The notes: a model not told the origin generated them from the letters alone. Counted from the stretch's first letter, positions 26,930-35,472 are shown. The stretch: DNA of 64,000 nt from Candidatus Poribacteria bacterium (GCA_028820635.1 JAPPIG010000097.1:1-64000), one strand, 5' to 3'. Numbers and translations: made by a program.

Positions 26930-27318
26930 TTACTTAATATTCACCTTTTCAAACGAAAATAATTGAGAAAGCTGCCTTTTGCTTTTGGCGGTGGGGTAGC
27001 ATGAGCATCCTGGTTTTTTCCTGCTCTATTTGATCATCTCGCGCAAATCTTTTTCGCGTTCGTTGGCGTTTCCCAGTTCCTCTTTGAGCAATGCGACCTA
27101 TTCCTCTAAAACCGAGACAACTGCCCCGTTTTCTGCGTTCCCATTTTCTCCCACTTCGTGAGGTGGTATATTCCCGTTTTCTCTCAACTGATAGACGCGC
27201 TGGAGTTCTGCAATCTGTATAACCTTTTGCCACGCTCGTCTTTTCCAAAGGATATGATGCCGTTTTCCATATCTCTATAGATTGCGGATTGGGATTTGAC
27301 ATTTCCACTTTCTCCCAT
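26930..27318 (-). pseudogene. Broken HTH/coiled-coil DNA-binding protein
   Basis: The frame opens MGESGNVKSQSAIYRDMENG then IISFGKDERGK, like the excisionase/MerR-type HTH seen at the start of plasmid replication-accessory proteins. After a -1 shift at an AAAA run it continues QIAELQRVYQLRENGN and a coiled coil, VALLKEELGNANEREKDLRE. Two in-frame TAG codons interrupt it (after SVLEE and after EMIK). Every break could be undone by one base change, so inactivation is recent or the gene is recoded; I favour a pseudogene. Confidence 0.6.
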
Positions 27319-27408
27319 TGTTTCCCAGGTTGGTAATTGTCATGGGCAACAATGGGAATTCTGGAGTGGCGACAAAAAAGATATGAGGCTGCGAATATAA
27401 ACAAGACC

Positions 27409-27873
27409 TCACTGTATCTGCTTATTGCAAGTCGTCCTGTAATTCAATAGAAGATCTCGTTCGAACAACCCACGCCTGTATGCGTAGTATTCCCCAAATG
27501 TGCATATTGTATTAACACCGTTATTCACTGCACAACCCCATTGTTCGTGCCTGATCGTTACCCTTCGCAAAAGCGATTGAGTCTCACCGATATACAATGG
27601 CTGGTACCATACATAGCCGTTCCGATCCACATATTGCCTTGTAAAAGCATATACGCCACCAACATCATAGAATTTAGTGTATAATGGGTAAACGTTAAAC
27701 ACATACTTAGTGCCAGAGGCACCATAACCTATAGCCTGCGTCGCTAAAACAGGAACACTCGGAGGCAAATATCTGTTCCTAAAAGCCCTTTCTAAGGCTT
27801 TCCTTCTTATGTCGGACACGGTGGTTCCTTGATTAGATGCTCGGTTTAATGGAAAATTATTCTGAGCTGACAT
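27409..27873 (-). CDS. GIY-YIG nuclease-domain protein
   Basis: About 154 residues from the second ATG (27873), which has GGAGG 8 nt upstream. GGVYAF and, after an insertion with YVDRNGYVWYQ, LYIGETQSLLRRV...H are the two strands and first helix of a GIY-YIG domain, with the conserved Arg and His. FERDLLLNYRTTCNKQ provides the catalytic Glu and the closing motif. The N-terminal 60 residues are basic and unassigned. Proteins like this are small phage/plasmid nucleases or inactive DNA binders. Its 5' end overlaps the stop of the preceding 97-residue gene, so both are co-transcribed. Confidence 0.75.
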   Translation of the reverse strand: MSAQNNFPLNRASNQGTTVSDIRRKALERAFRNRYLPPSVPVLATQAIGYGASGTKYVFNVYPLYTKFYDVGGVYAFTRQYVDRNGYVWYQPLYIGETQSLLRRVTIRHEQWGCAVNNGVNTICTFGEYYAYRRGLFERDLLLNYRTTCNKQIQ

Positions 27874-28150
27874 TCTCATTTCCTCCTATATCAAGTTCAT
27901 CTTCATTCTCGTTTGTTGGTTTTCTCCATACTTTTTCGCCTACTTCGTAAGCATTTAGTATAGAGTCGCGACAATCTTGGGCATCCTCGTATGTTTCAAA
28001 TCCTCCTATTGTAAAAGTTGACTTTATCCTTTCATTTCCTGATACAATAGACGAACGCAAATATATTGCGGATTTTCCAAACGACTCAATAATCTCAATT
28101 TGCCTACATGAATTTAGATTGATGTAATCTCTATCTGTTTCTACAAACAT
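27857..28150 (-). CDS. Small hypothetical protein coupled to the GIY-YIG gene
   Basis: 97 residues with AAAGGAG before the ATG. The first 70 residues resemble a beta-rich domain (YINLNSCRQIEIIESFGKSA, TIGGFETYEDAQDCRDSILN), and the tail is acidic and Asn-rich. The GGAGG for the downstream GIY-YIG gene lies inside its last codons. No known family recognised. Confidence 0.55.
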   Translation of the reverse strand: MFVETDRDYINLNSCRQIEIIESFGKSAIYLRSSIVSGNERIKSTFTIGGFETYEDAQDCRDSILNAYEVGEKVWRKPTNENEDELDIGGNENVSSE

Positions 28151-28220
28151 TTTATAACTCCTTTGTTTTAAGGTAAAAACACTAACTATTAACCTTTTTC
28201 TTGGTTATTTCGTTATTTTC

Positions 28221-28249
28221 TTGACATATTGTCAATTATCTTGTATACT
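28221..28249 (+). promoter_or_regulatory. Strong sigma70-type promoter
   Basis: TTGACA (28221-28226), a 17-nt spacer, TATACT (28244-28249). The -35 overlaps a palindrome TTGACATATTGTCAA that could be an operator. It points toward the small RNA locus at 28256-28418 and away from the 97-residue gene. Confidence 0.8.
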
Positions 28250-28306
28250 TTTAGAACTAATAAAGGAGGTGAGGCTCGTATACGAACCCACAACCTTATT
28301 AAAATG

Positions 28307-28377
28307 AGACCTCGCTCGGATTCGAACCGAGATTTTTAGCTTGGCTGGCTAACGTCGTTCCGTTCGACTTCGAGGTC
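28307..28377 (-). other. tRNA-like cloverleaf (71 nt) on the minus strand
   Basis: All four stems form: acceptor GACCTCG/CGAGGTC (7 bp), D-arm GTCG/CGAC with GG in the loop, anticodon arm TTAGC/GCTAA with 7-nt loop CAGCCAA, T-arm CTCGG/CCGAG with loop TTCGAAT. Spacing between arms is right (2 nt, 1 nt, 4-nt variable region, 0 nt). Position 33 is A instead of U and position 8 is A, so a working tRNA-Gly(GCC) is doubtful. There is no encoded CCA. It is either a decayed tRNA gene or a structural mimic; the good promoter reads the other strand. Confidence 0.55.
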
Positions 28378-28390
28378 ATGCTTTATTTTG

Positions 28391-28418
28391 AGGCGGGCAT
28401 TTGCCCGCCTATCTTATT
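28391..28418 (+). terminator. Rho-independent terminator of the small RNA
   Basis: Stem AGGCGGGC / GCCCGCCT with 4-nt loop ATTT, followed by ATCTTATT. Confidence 0.75.
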
Positions 28419-28652
28419 GCATTTAATGTTAACGTAAAAATACAAATTTTGCAAGTTAATTTATTAATATTCACAAAGTGTAAACGTCCAGCAAAGTTAA
28501 TTCGAAAATTGCTGGACGATTCTGTTTTTGATAACCAACCGTTATTAACTCTACGTATACAATTTGCTACATATCTCATGACGCTTTGCATTAGAAAAAT
28601 GACACATGATACTATCGGTTAAGTTTTTTCGGCATGACAAAGGGCTTCTTTT

Positions 28653-29090
28653 TCAGTATCTATTGCCCTTAATATTTACCTTTTGTACAGTGCCTACGTA
28701 GGAATAAGCCCCCTCGATTTCTATTATCTTAATTCTAAAGTGTAACCGAAAGGGGGTATCAGACTTAAGCCCCCTACCCGAAACAGGGTCCTTGAAACGA
28801 ATATATATTGGATTATCGCAATGCTCCTTCTTCTCTGTTATAGATGTCATTTCAAGACGTATCGGATCACTAAATCCTATGTGATTTAAGTCTGATTCTT
28901 GCACGGTTATAGTCTGTCCAACACTATAAAAATAAGGTTTGCATTGCCCTTCCAAATACCAATTGTACAAAAACTCTCCGAAAGATACAATTCCCCCAAG
29001 AATCATAAGAATGAGAATTCCCACACAAATGACCACAAAACCGATTATGAAATCCTTTATGCAACTATCGTTCGTTTGTTCGTCTGTCAT
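28653..29090 (-). CDS. Single-pass membrane hypothetical protein
   Basis: 145 residues. A short polar N-terminus, one strong transmembrane helix at about 13-36 (FIIGFVVICVGILILMILGG) and a soluble domain of about 105 residues rich in beta strands follow. The soluble part has two Cys (GQCKPYF, EHCDN). With the positive-inside rule giving no clear answer, the domain may be periplasmic. Monocistronic; function unknown. The stretch 28419-28652 downstream shows nothing further. Confidence 0.6.
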   Translation of the reverse strand: MTDEQTNDSCIKDFIIGFVVICVGILILMILGGIVSFGEFLYNWYLEGQCKPYFYSVGQTITVQESDLNHIGFSDPIRLEMTSITEKKEHCDNPIYIRFKDPVSGRGLKSDTPFRLHFRIKIIEIEGAYSYVGTVQKVNIKGNRY

Positions 29091-29232
29091 GCCCTATTTT
29101 TTTCCAAATAATACTCTTTGACAAATTATTAGAAGTGACTGTTGGAGATTCTAACCGCTAAAAGTATTACATGCGGTTTCGTTATTAGGATCGCATTATC
29201 CCACGCACTGTTCTCCGATTTCGGTCGGTCGT

Positions 29233-29266
29233 GGTAGGGATTGCCTCAAGCGAGGCAATCCCTACC
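29233..29266. repeat. Perfect 15-bp palindrome (REP-like)
   Basis: GGTAGGGATTGCCTC, loop AAGC, GAGGCAATCCCTACC. No T-run on either side, so it is more like a REP/extragenic palindrome than a terminator. Confidence 0.7.
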
Positions 29267-29338
29267 TAACAACGCGTGGCTATAGTATATTTTTGGGAAG
29301 GCATCGTCAAGCAAAGGTTATCGTAAAATTCTCCTTAT

Positions 29339-30490
29339 CTAAACAATACCGGACTTTTCACGAATAAATTTTCGAATTCCATCACTGATAATTCCATTAT
29401 CATTTGGTATATCAAACGTCCATAATATTTTGAATATCAAATCTTCAGAAATATCCCTTTGATGTTCTTGGTCGTTAAAATCGCGTAGTAGATAGTATTT
29501 TGATGTTGTTACCTCAAACTCATCATCAGAACAAGCAGAATTTATGAATGTCTGTGTTGGACGAAGTCTTCCGCTATTATCTGACAGACCTTTGTTTTGC
29601 ACATTTTGCAACCTTACGCTTACCTCAATGTTCCCTAAATAATCACATTCCTGATAAAGTGTTTTTGCTGCTTTTATCACTTCATTAATTCCGGCGATAA
29701 AACTGTTTACATCTATCGTATTGTTTTCACGATTTACCAGAAGCTCGGTGCTATAATACACAATTCCATGTTCATTGATTTCAAGGTTTTCATTACTGCC
29801 TGTCCCCGAAAAACAAGAAACCCCTCCCATAACCCTTTTGGGAGAGTCAGCCTTATACAACTTATAAATAGATGCGAGCGAAATGACTGATCGATATGGG
29901 AATACAGGACGGGCTATTACCGTCATTTTCGGTACGGGTTGATGCAGAAATTGTTGGGTTCTCTTTTCAAGTTGGTCTATAATATACGATGCAATTTTTT
30001 GTGTTTCTTGACTACGGTTGAGTAGATACTCAATATAATCTAATTCTGCGAGTTGTGGTTTTTCGTAAGGCTGACTAACGCTTGCTACCCGAATATAAAC
30101 TTTTGTAGAGTTTTGAATTGCATGGGGTGCTTGGACACTCTCATCGACGCGAACAACGACTACTATATTTGCTGTACTCGGCACTTCAAGAATTATGACT
30201 TCCGACATGACCGGGGGATGTATGCCCATAAGTCCGCTCTGCACAATGCGTTCTTCGATATTATCCGTCTTAGGAATTCCTTTAATTGGAAACTTTACTT
30301 TATTGTGAGTCTTGTCAGCTTCTACGCCGATGATAAGCACACCACCTTGTGTATTGGCAAAAGAGGATAAAGTTTTGGGTATATCTTTGTGGATTTCTTG
30401 TTTATACTCAACGCGCACGCCTTCTTCCCACTCGCGGCAAAAATCTTCTACAACTTCAAAGGTAATTTCGTCTTTGGATAGGTTAAACAT
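29339..30490 (-). CDS. Schlafen AlbA_2-domain protein
   Basis: 383 residues with AGGAGG-like ribosome binding site. The N-terminal 150 residues match the Schlafen AlbA_2 fold: EEGVRVEYKQEI, then SSFANTQGGVLIIGVEAD, then VDESVQAPHAI...VYIRVAS, the classic E-K, NT-GG-x-L-x-x-GV and RxGS-like positions. The C-terminal 200 residues are unassigned and mixed alpha/beta. AlbA_2 proteins act as putative RNA/DNA-binding regulators or nucleases and often sit in defence or mobile regions. Monocistronic here. Confidence 0.85.
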   Translation of the reverse strand: MFNLSKDEITFEVVEDFCREWEEGVRVEYKQEIHKDIPKTLSSFANTQGGVLIIGVEADKTHNKVKFPIKGIPKTDNIEERIVQSGLMGIHPPVMSEVIILEVPSTANIVVVVRVDESVQAPHAIQNSTKVYIRVASVSQPYEKPQLAELDYIEYLLNRSQETQKIASYIIDQLEKRTQQFLHQPVPKMTVIARPVFPYRSVISLASIYKLYKADSPKRVMGGVSCFSGTGSNENLEINEHGIVYYSTELLVNRENNTIDVNSFIAGINEVIKAAKTLYQECDYLGNIEVSVRLQNVQNKGLSDNSGRLRPTQTFINSACSDDEFEVTTSKYYLLRDFNDQEHQRDISEDLIFKILWTFDIPNDNGIISDGIRKFIREKSGIV

Positions 30491-30713
30491 AAAAACTCCT
30501 CCTTCCTGATCTACTCATAAATGAGAATTAGATATTTAAACGGGTATCGCTCATGGGCTCGTCTTACTCTGTTAGAAGTAATGGCAGGGTGCAACGCGAG
30601 GAGCGTTGCACTAACAGTCCGCCAACGAGCTTAACAAAAGTATACATCCAAATTGAAAGTTGGCAAGGAAAAATTATGCAATTGTGCCGGTAAACTTGTA
30701 TCCGTGTGATTGC

Positions 30714-30835
30714 GTTTTATAGTAAAATCCACAATTATCTTTACATTGGCGAGGTTAGGAAACCTCGCCAGCACGTGCGTGTGGGAGTTGTTGCTCATTA
30801 TAATGTGAACATATTATCGGATTTTACTATAAGAC
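30714..30835. repeat. MITE-like element with 17-bp terminal inverted repeats
   Basis: Ends GTTTTATAGTAAAATCC and, inverted, GTCTTATAGTAAAATCC (one mismatch), total 122 bp, with an internal hairpin GGCGAGGTT/AACCTCGCC. No coding capacity. The ends resemble those of the element at 21971-22108. Confidence 0.65.
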
Positions 30836-30865
30836 AATAATCAATGAAGAAAGGTGATGATACAA

Positions 30866-31021
30866 ATGGCGAAAGGTAAAGGTTCTGGTAGCACCAAGGG
30901 GGGCGGCAAAGGAAGCCGTCCTGCTTATCCCGATAACAAGCTATCTAAAACAGGTGGAAAGTCCGGTGGTGGTCGTAGTAACGCGCCGTCTAAAGGGGGC
31001 GGCAAAGGCAAAAGTAAATAA
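30866..31021 (+). CDS. 51-residue Gly/Lys/Ser-rich basic protein
   Basis: MAKGKGSGSTKGGGKGSRPA... ends GGGKGKSK. The ATG at 30866 has AAGGTGAT 8 nt upstream, and the frame is clean to TAA. It is nearly all Gly, Lys, Ser with one PAYPDNKLS segment. Such KGG-rich small proteins are intrinsically disordered and may bind nucleic acid. It begins 30 nt after the MITE-like element, whose end might supply regulation. No known family can be assigned. Confidence 0.6.
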   Translation: MAKGKGSGSTKGGGKGSRPAYPDNKLSKTGGKSGGGRSNAPSKGGGKGKSK

Positions 31022-31110
31022 AACGCATATTTGAAAGTTCAGGAAATTGTCGGCACAGGCAGGCAACACATCGGTTGCCTGCCCATGTGTTTCATTCATA
31101 AATGTTTTCT

Positions 31111-32001
31111 TTAGTCATACCATAATCTCTCTGGCTCTGGTATAGGTATTACCACTAACTCATTATTTTCGTACTTTACCCACTCAATCTCAAGTTTATC
31201 AGACGTTGGTGGCCATTTTTTTAACCTAACAAAAGGGGTAGATGGCAAAACTTCAGGTAAAAACTCATGTTTTGGATGGGGATGCAGGATTCCAAGAACA
31301 AACGCACTCGCCCCAGAAACATCAAATAATAAAATAGCGGAAATGTCACGGTGAGCAGATTCCCAACCTGCATTATATCTAAGAAAACACGAATTCTCCA
31401 GCGTAGTTACATTATTTACAGACGTGAAACCCCCTTCTTCCCTAAATCCAGTCATTTGAATTATATTTTTGCCTACCAATAACCATTCAGTATCAATAGT
31501 ATTCAAAAGGGAACCAGCATGCTCATGGCTGCATGCAATTACCAATATCGTAGGACATTCATATCCCGCCATCTGAGATGCCTTATGTTCCACAGCACCA
31601 TATAATATCGGCCCAATTTTAGAATATGCTCTTGCAGAAGTCCCTGAAGATAATTCATTTTCTAATCCAGACATTTCAGATACGCTATCGTTATCAATAT
31701 GTGTTACTTCAACGAAAAATTTAGAATCATCTGTTTGACTTGCAAAGTCTACCCCGCCTTTGTTTAGAGTCTCATATACTTTAATCTGCTCAACTTTGCT
31801 TTTAAGAAAATGATATACAACAGCTTCGGACTTTGCCCCCCTTTCATGTTCATTACTTTCCAAACGGACACGATACTCATTCAACTGTTTCGGGTTTACT
31901 TCCTCCTCTAAAAAGCGGATATAATTATCAACAAGGTCTGATACCCTTGTTTCTGATGCAAGAAGTCTTAATATGTCATTAATGATGTGATCCATATTCA
32001 T
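31111..32001 (-). CDS. Hypothetical protein with restriction-nuclease-like core
   Basis: 296 residues. The region AKSEAVVYHFLK, then NKGGVDFAS, then KFFVEVTHI resembles the helix, Asp strand and (D/E)xK strand of a PD-(D/E)xK fold, but the catalytic Lys position is Thr or His, so it may be inactive or variant. The rest (ILVIACSHEHAG, AILLFDVSGASAFVLGIL) is alpha/beta and ends with a Pro-rich tail. Possibly a defence or repair protein; no named family recognised. Confidence 0.55.
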   Translation of the reverse strand: MNMDHIINDILRLLASETRVSDLVDNYIRFLEEEVNPKQLNEYRVRLESNEHERGAKSEAVVYHFLKSKVEQIKVYETLNKGGVDFASQTDDSKFFVEVTHIDNDSVSEMSGLENELSSGTSARAYSKIGPILYGAVEHKASQMAGYECPTILVIACSHEHAGSLLNTIDTEWLLVGKNIIQMTGFREEGGFTSVNNVTTLENSCFLRYNAGWESAHRDISAILLFDVSGASAFVLGILHPHPKHEFLPEVLPSTPFVRLKKWPPTSDKLEIEWVKYENNELVVIPIPEPERLWYD

Positions 32002-32081
32002 AGCTGATTTTCCCTTTCTGATATAAAAAAGGGTAAATTTGTTGTCTCATTTGGCGTATTCACTAAGTGCCTCGTTAAGTA

Positions 32082-32414
32082 TTATATTTCGTGATACCTT
32101 CGAAAACCGTTGTTTGCCATCATCTCGTGAAAATTGCCGTTCTCGTCAAAGAACGGAATATCCCGCTCACCTAACCCAAAAGCAGCGTAGACGCTTTCAA
32201 TAAACTATAGGCTGTCTGATCCTGATTGAAATTCGGGTAAACAGTTGCCTCTGAAATGATCGGTATCTGACTGTCGTATTGATGCGCACCATCTGAACAA
32301 TGCACTAAACTCAAAGGATCGGGAGACCCCGCAGGCAACGTCAAGCCCAGCATGTTGTGATATTCCTGAACAACGGTAACTGGATAGGTAACACCAGCAG
32401 TTAATAGATTCTTT
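32082..32414 (-). pseudogene. Frameshifted C-terminal gene remnant
   Basis: It reads TAGVTYPVTVVQEYHNML, GLTLPAGSPDPLSLVHCSDG, AHQYDSQIPIISEATVYPNF, then after one frameshift near 32200 FIESVYAAFGLGERDIPFFD and GNFHEMMANNGFRRYHEI to a TAA. There is no start codon; it follows directly on the stop of the 208-residue gene. Parent family unknown. Confidence 0.5.
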
Positions 32415-33041
32415 CTAAGGGCAATTTATTTCCAATGTTTCATTAAGAAGCTCGGCTATCTTCAAAAGGGATTCTTCTTTATCACTATTCGGCATACTTG
32501 TGAATATGTAATATGTTTCACCTTCGTGTTCATAAATATAAGGTGTGTAAGCTCTTTTTAAACTATGTTCAGGGTGATTATCTACATATTTGGGGTGTCT
32601 ATCAGTGGTCACGAGCGGAACGCCGTTTTTAGATAAATTCAAATCTTTTACTTTTTCCATTACACGCTTTATGCCAAGCCCTATGAGTATTTTACTATAG
32701 GTATCTGATGCGCTTTTACAACCGATCTTTTTACCATTTGGCATTGTAACAATAAATTTAGTGTCAGGGTCTATTTCATCGGTGTCAGGGTCTATTATAA
32801 TCGGATTCTTTTGGTTTTTAGGTTCATAAAGAATATACTGTAGCCTTTCTTTTCCTCGCTGAGTGCGTTCCACTAACGCCTTTTGCCTTTCTATCTCTGT
32901 CTGTAGAAGATTTGAAAGTAAATCCCCTTCCGGTTTCAGGTCTTGCTCCAGGGTGCGAATGCTCTGCTGCAATACAGGTTTCAGTTCTTCAAGCAAGTCA
33001 TAAATTTCCTTAAGCCAAGTGTTTGTAGGTGTTTCGTTCAT
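32415..33041 (-). CDS. Hypothetical protein with coiled-coil N-terminus
   Basis: 208 residues with AGGAGAA before the ATG. Residues 1-70 form long helices (WLKEIYDLLEELKPVLQQSI, LQTEIERQKALVERTQRGKE). A short repeat IDPDTDEIDPDT follows, then a compact domain FIVTMPNGKKIGCKSASDTY...HPKYVDNHPEHS and a helical tail. The middle domain with its conserved-looking His/Lys segment could bind nucleic acid, but I do not recognise the family. Monocistronic, possibly mobile. The 270 bases upstream hold an inverted pair TTCGCCCG (33149-33156) / CGGGCGAA (33172-33179) and nothing else I can name. Confidence 0.55.
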   Translation of the reverse strand: MNETPTNTWLKEIYDLLEELKPVLQQSIRTLEQDLKPEGDLLSNLLQTEIERQKALVERTQRGKERLQYILYEPKNQKNPIIIDPDTDEIDPDTKFIVTMPNGKKIGCKSASDTYSKILIGLGIKRVMEKVKDLNLSKNGVPLVTTDRHPKYVDNHPEHSLKRAYTPYIYEHEGETYYIFTSMPNSDKEESLLKIAELLNETLEINCP

Positions 33042-33313
33042 AGTTATTCTCCTGCTTCAGCAATGTCAAAAAGTTGTTGCCTCAACGAATGATTCACCAG
33101 TAAAATGATCCTAACATGTAAAGTTAAATTTAAATAAAGTTAAATAAATTCGCCCGATTGCACGAAAATCACGGGCGAATTCGCCAAGTTAAAAGAGTGA
33201 ATAAGCTAACAGAAAGTATAAAGCAGATTGTTCATCTACGCTCAATTATGTGACGCAAGCATTGATATTTCTTTACTTAGTACATTCATCAACATAAGCC
33301 AAGTTTAATTTAC

Positions 33314-34852
33314 TCACTTCTTCCGAATAATCAACCTATCGCCTTTGAGTGTTGCGGTATGCTCCCCTTGTGCGAATTCCTGCCATCGTGGTAATGCTGC
33401 CGTTTGCGCATCTAATGCTATCGCGTCCCCGTTTATTTGGACACCGACATTGAGAACAGCCTTTTTCTCCATTTTTGCGCGTGCTGTTGGAGAAATCCAC
33501 ACAGGAAAATCCGTAGTCGATAAAACCTGTTTATTATATGGGCAGGTCACCGGATATTTACTGATCAACTTCTCTCTGAGTGCTTTGAGAGCGACATCTT
33601 CCCCGTGAACCAATGCGATCGCTTTCGGATTTATCTGTTTAATAACCGATACCAATTGTCCTTGATCGCTGTGAGCCGATAGGTGAAAGCGTTGGACGCG
33701 ACATTTGACATCAACAGCCGTTGTGTCAGCGAAGTTGAGTGTATCGCCTGATTGTAGTTGTTGTAGTTTCCTTCCGGGTGATTCCGCGTCCTGATACCCT
33801 GATAAGAAGATAGCATTTTTCTCGTGAGCAGCCAATCCTCTGGCATAAAACACTGAAGCCCCGCCGGTGAGCATACCCGAAGAAGCGATAATACACTTTG
33901 GTGTCTCATTCTTGAGGATAGCCTCCTGTTCACCTAAGCGCGCCCGGCTAAAGTTTTTATAGAAGAAAACGGGTTGGCGTGCGTTTTCGATATTCTTTTG
34001 AAGTTTCGTGCCGAGATACTGTGTTAGATTTTCGTATACAGCACAAATGGAGTTGACCAGACCATCAGTAATAACGGGAAACACCGGTATATTCTGGCTG
34101 ATCATTGCGTCTCTGAGAATGAGTATGATTTCCTGTGCGCGTCCGAGTGCGAAACTGGGTATCAGCACACTCCCACCGTCTTTTATAACGTCCGCGACCG
34201 CTTTGGCTAATTTGCCTTCTTCTTCTGTCCGCGACGGGTGCAGTCCGTCTCCGTAGGTTGCTTCACACACCATAAAATCGGGAGCAGGTAGCGAAATTAT
34301 ATCATCAAGACCGTCAATCGTCTTTTGGTGGAAAGTTGAGACATCACCGCTATAAAAGAATCGTCCTTCAGGTGTTTCAAGATAAATACTGACAGCCCCT
34401 AATATATGCCCGGATCGAATAAACTGCACACGCCAGCCGTCCCATAGTTCTATCCACTCTCCCATTTCAAGCGTCTCTATCCGCGCCAGTGTTGTCTCAA
34501 CGGCTTCTTGTGTGAAAATGGCGCCTTCCGCTTCAGTTTCCATCACACGCACAGCGTTAGTGAGCATCACAGATGACAGGCATTGTGTTGCGACTGTTGC
34601 GTAGATCGGCGCGTTCGGATAGAGCGCATGCGCCAGTGGCAATGCGCCTACGTGGTCTGCGTGTGCGTGTGAAACAAATATCGCATCTAAAGTCGGCGCG
34701 CTCTGTTTCAGCAGCTCTAAATCGGGTAATGCATCTATACCTGTGCGGTTGACGCGTATGCCGCAGTCAAACAGGATATAGCGACCAGCAACAGAGAGCA
34801 GCATGCAGGAGCCGCCAACTTCACCAGCCCCACCAAGAAAAACATAATTCAT
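33314..34852 (-). CDS. Beta-CASP metallo-beta-lactamase RNA-processing exonuclease
   Basis: About 512 residues. Zinc motif HAHADH (62-67) is followed by the histidine in SGHILGA, Asp in YSGDVS, and beta-CASP motifs: acidic FMVCEATYGDG, FALGRAQE, SSGMLTGG and the C-terminal RFHLSAHSDQ and ALVHGED. This is the YSH1/CPSF-like family of RNA endo/exonucleases (COG1236). The start at 34852 (MNYVFLGGAGEVGG) overlaps the stop of the previous gene by ATGA, so its translation is coupled to the unknown protein and, further up, to the sigma-like protein. It likely processes RNA; association with a transcription factor suggests transcript trimming. A degraded copy of its 3' end lies at 25600-25960. Confidence 0.9.
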   Translation of the reverse strand: MNYVFLGGAGEVGGSCMLLSVAGRYILFDCGIRVNRTGIDALPDLELLKQSAPTLDAIFVSHAHADHVGALPLAHALYPNAPIYATVATQCLSSVMLTNAVRVMETEAEGAIFTQEAVETTLARIETLEMGEWIELWDGWRVQFIRSGHILGAVSIYLETPEGRFFYSGDVSTFHQKTIDGLDDIISLPAPDFMVCEATYGDGLHPSRTEEEGKLAKAVADVIKDGGSVLIPSFALGRAQEIILILRDAMISQNIPVFPVITDGLVNSICAVYENLTQYLGTKLQKNIENARQPVFFYKNFSRARLGEQEAILKNETPKCIIASSGMLTGGASVFYARGLAAHEKNAIFLSGYQDAESPGRKLQQLQSGDTLNFADTTAVDVKCRVQRFHLSAHSDQGQLVSVIKQINPKAIALVHGEDVALKALREKLISKYPVTCPYNKQVLSTTDFPVWISPTARAKMEKKAVLNVGVQINGDAIALDAQTAALPRWQEFAQGEHTATLKGDRLIIRKK

Positions 34853-35472
34853 GTATGTTGTTTCAACCTTTCTATTTTCGCCCGCCACTCGTTATTATCA
34901 GGTGCTGTGCCGATCCGATGAACAGCCTCGCGATAGGGGCCCGGTATCCAATGCAAATCGCCACTAAAAGCAAGGCTATCCTCATTATCTACGATAGGTG
35001 ATGCGAGCAAGGCTTGAAACGATTCGGTCATAAACTTTGCCATTAAGTCCGAAAACGCGTCCCACTCAATTTCTAACAACCTTTCCCACTGAACATCATG
35101 CCCCAATTTATCATAGAAGTTTGGCATCTCGCCATCGTGTATTAGCACAAAAACAAGAGGTGAATACAAAGGTGGCGGTGCTGCTAAAAGCCGATGTAGA
35201 TGTATACCCCATCGCCGTTGCCACCGCGTTCGAAAAAAGAGAAACAGATTGCCACTCTCCTCTTGGAGTTGCCAAGAACAATACGCGGACATGTTCGGCA
35301 TACCGAGTGTCATCATAGTAGACGTGTCAGGTTCGTCCGCATCCGGCAACGGTGGCAACATGTGTTCCAATCGTAACGGCGTAATATTGACATAGTTCCT
35401 ATTCAGTGTGACGGCTGTTTGTCGTATTTCACGCTGAACACCTTTTTCTGTTTTTTTGTTTCTGCGTTTCAT
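34849..35472 (-). CDS. Hypothetical protein between sigma-like and beta-CASP genes
   Basis: 207 residues: a Lys/Arg-rich start (MKRRNKKTEKGVQREIRQTA), a Pro/Asp-rich segment (LPPLPDADEPDTST) and an alpha/beta domain with Trp-rich WQRRWGIHLHRLLAAPPP. It is coupled by ATGA overlaps at both ends: its start overlaps the sigma-like stop, and its stop overlaps the beta-CASP start. The three proteins are therefore made from one ribosomal pathway and may work together. No family recognised. Confidence 0.65.
   Translation of the reverse strand: MKRRNKKTEKGVQREIRQTAVTLNRNYVNITPLRLEHMLPPLPDADEPDTSTMMTLGMPNMSAYCSWQLQEESGNLFLFFRTRWQRRWGIHLHRLLAAPPPLYSPLVFVLIHDGEMPNFYDKLGHDVQWERLLEIEWDAFSDLMAKFMTESFQALLASPIVDNEDSLAFSGDLHWIPGPYREAVHRIGTAPDNNEWRAKIERLKQHT

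Larger units (their letters stand above)
28256..28418 (+). ncRNA. Candidate small RNA with tRNA-complementary fold
   Basis: A transcript of about 160 nt is bounded by the consensus promoter at 28221 and the terminator at 28391. It contains AAGGAGGT near its 5' end, a hairpin GAGGCTCGTATACGAACC and then the reverse complement of a full tRNA-like cloverleaf. Two tiny coupled frames are possible, GTG at 28270 (12 codons) and ATG at 28304 (11 codons), with an ATGA overlap. No longer gene follows before the terminator, so it is an RNA or peptide-leader locus, not an mRNA for a protein. Confidence 0.5.

Noticed and set aside
28307-28377. Functional tRNA-Gly(GCC)
   Set aside because: Cloverleaf is complete, but A replaces the near-universal U33 and U8, and the only good promoter reads the other strand. 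Kept as tRNA-like only.
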